DNA of 64,000 nucleotides from NCBI GenBank assembly GCA_024401295.1, contig JAKSLG010000005.1:1-64000 (forward strand), read 5' to 3'. Below are positions 63,109 through 64,000 of this stretch, one piece after another (position 1 is the first letter of the stretch; every line of letters begins with the position of its first letter). The position numbers and the translations under genes are program-made. Source of the DNA: Bacteroidales bacterium (GTDB lineage Bacteria > Bacteroidota > Bacteroidia > Bacteroidales > Marinilabiliaceae). The notes under the pieces were generated by a model. It saw nothing but the letters and a program-made list of their open reading frames with translations, ran no database searches and was not told the DNA's origin.

Positions 63109-64000
63109 TTAGATCTCGACTTCAATTTCAGCCGCAATATTGTTTGATGCTGTGCCAACATATACGACATACGTGCCTTTCTCAACCTCCCAAGACTGAG
63201 TCTCCTCGTTAAAGAATGCGAGTTTGTCTGTTGGGATGTCGATGCTGATGGTCTGCTGTGCGCCAGCCTCAAGAGTGGTCTTCTTGAAGCCCTTGAGCTC
63301 CTTCTGAGCACGGAGGACACGCGAATCTTTCTTGCCGACATACACCTGAAGAACCTCAGCACCACTGCAATCACCAGTATTCTTGACAGTTGCCTTGGCT
63401 GTAAGTTTCTTGCCACTCATCTTAGCTTCGATTCCCGAAAGTTCAAACGAAGTGTAGCTGAGTCCATAACCGAAAGCGAAGAGCGGTGCTATGTTCTTTG
63501 TGTCGTGCCAACGATAGCCCACGAGGATATCTTCCTTATAGAACTCCTTGCTATCGCTCTCGAAGCGGCCAGGATAGACCTCGGCACTTTCGAAGCTGTG
63601 AGCACCATTGTCCGTAAGCTTGACAGGGAACGTGAAAGGCAATTTGCCCGATGGGTTGACTTTTCCCGTCAGGACATCAGCAATAGCTTCGCCAGCCTGG
63701 CAGCCACCATACCAAGCCTGAACGATAGCCGGCATTCTGTCAATCCATGGCATTGCAAATGCATTTCCAGTAACAAAGACGCCGACGATATTTGGATTGA
63801 TTTCCATCACCTTTTCGATGAGTTCATTCTGGTTGAATGGCAATTCAAGACCGACGCGGTCACCTGCCTCGCAATCCTGCTCATGAGCCTTTGTCAGACC
63901 GCCGACATAAATCACGAGGTCGGCACCCTTGACAGTCTCGAGTGCCGCATTCATAAGGCTGTCGGCATTGAGCTTCGATGGCAATACACGGCCGAACATT
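63109..64000 (-). CDS. GH3 beta-glucosidase, C-terminal part (5' end outside window)
   Basis: Only the last ~296 residues are visible; the gene continues past 64000, so no start is called. The alpha/beta sandwich domain (GADLVIYVGGL, EQDCEAGDRVGLELPFNQ, GVFVTGNAFAMPWIDRMPAI, GKLPFTFP) and the fibronectin-III-like tail (YGLSYTSFELSG to LKGFKKTTLEAG) match GH3 beta-glucosidases and xylosidases. The EQDCEAGDR segment is near the usual acid/base loop; the nucleophile Asp lies upstream, outside the window. It probably releases terminal beta-linked sugars. Its terminator is at 63048-63086. Confidence 0.92.
   Translation of the reverse strand, partial: MFGRVLPSKLNADSLMNAALETVKGADLVIYVGGLTKAHEQDCEAGDRVGLELPFNQNELIEKVMEINPNIVGVFVTGNAFAMPWIDRMPAIVQAWYGGCQAGEAIADVLTGKVNPSGKLPFTFPVKLTDNGAHSFESAEVYPGRFESDSKEFYKEDILVGYRWHDTKNIAPLFAFGYGLSYTSFELSGIEAKMSGKKLTAKATVKNTGDCSGAEVLQVYVGKKDSRVLRAQKELKGFKKTTLEAGAQQTISIDIPTDKLAFFNEETQSWEVEKGTYVVYVGTASNNIAAEIEVEI

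Overview
The window looks like a chromosomal segment of a Bacteroidales bacterium, closest in flavour to Prevotellaceae or Muribaculaceae. The evidence is a type III glutamine synthetase, a FISUMP surface protein, a BlaI/BlaR1-TonB pair, many Sec and lipoprotein signals, secreted proteins with a Prevotella-like C-terminal tail, and promoters of the Bacteroidota form TTTG-N19-TAnnTTTG. Several of these promoters are exact matches (upstream of guaB, purM, the 212-aa secreted protein, the methyltransferase operon and an orphan small RNA). I saw no rRNA, tRNA, CRISPR array or intact insertion sequence.

Layout. 1-3.8 kb: a secreted triple-repeat protein, a decayed tyrosine-integrase N-terminus, and a small AT-rich cassette of accessory genes (frameshifted methyltransferase, GNAT, SAP/DUF6434-like, DUF3781-like, tautomerase). 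3.8-30.5 kb: mostly housekeeping genes on the minus strand. These are a GAF/receiver/PPDK_N giant, a PD40 protein on the plus strand, a PfkB kinase, guaB, then a compact operon (secreted coiled-coil protein, bioD, glutaminyl cyclase-like lipoprotein, rnhB, pyrE, SRPBCC, apbE), envelope proteins, two FKBP isomerases, cysS-holA-mutS, a queC-queE-trmH group and pyrF. 30.8-45 kb: a FISUMP protein with a sharply GC-rich 3' end, purM-prfA, a GH2 lipoprotein, glnN, a lipoprotein, fhs and the blaI-blaR1 operon with helically phased operators. 45-53.9 kb, minus strand: a PhnW-like protein without its catalytic lysine, then a YgjP-like protease and an export/assembly module (MMPL-PlsC fusion, GT2-DUF2062, FabZ-like hotdog, LolA-like) preceded by a WalJ-like hydrolase and an autoregulated XRE/DUF2975 pair.

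54-63 kb is an AT-rich accessory region resembling a defence island. It holds an EcoRI-type adenine methyltransferase followed by a DUF262-HNH nuclease, transcribed from a perfect promoter through a long, highly structured leader. A second block is a tightly overlapping minus-strand operon: a caspase-like DUF6642 peptidase, a divergent ECF-like sigma factor and a small anti-sigma-like protein. Two large unknown proteins, one with WG repeats, are divergently transcribed beside it. The peptidase/sigma/anti-sigma arrangement recalls the Craspase-Csx30-RpoE logic of type III-E CRISPR but has no CRISPR; it is the best candidate for an undescribed system here. The window ends inside a GH3 beta-glucosidase gene after an orphan promoter-terminator small RNA and a triple tandem repeat.

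All family names come from reading motifs by eye; no database search was run.
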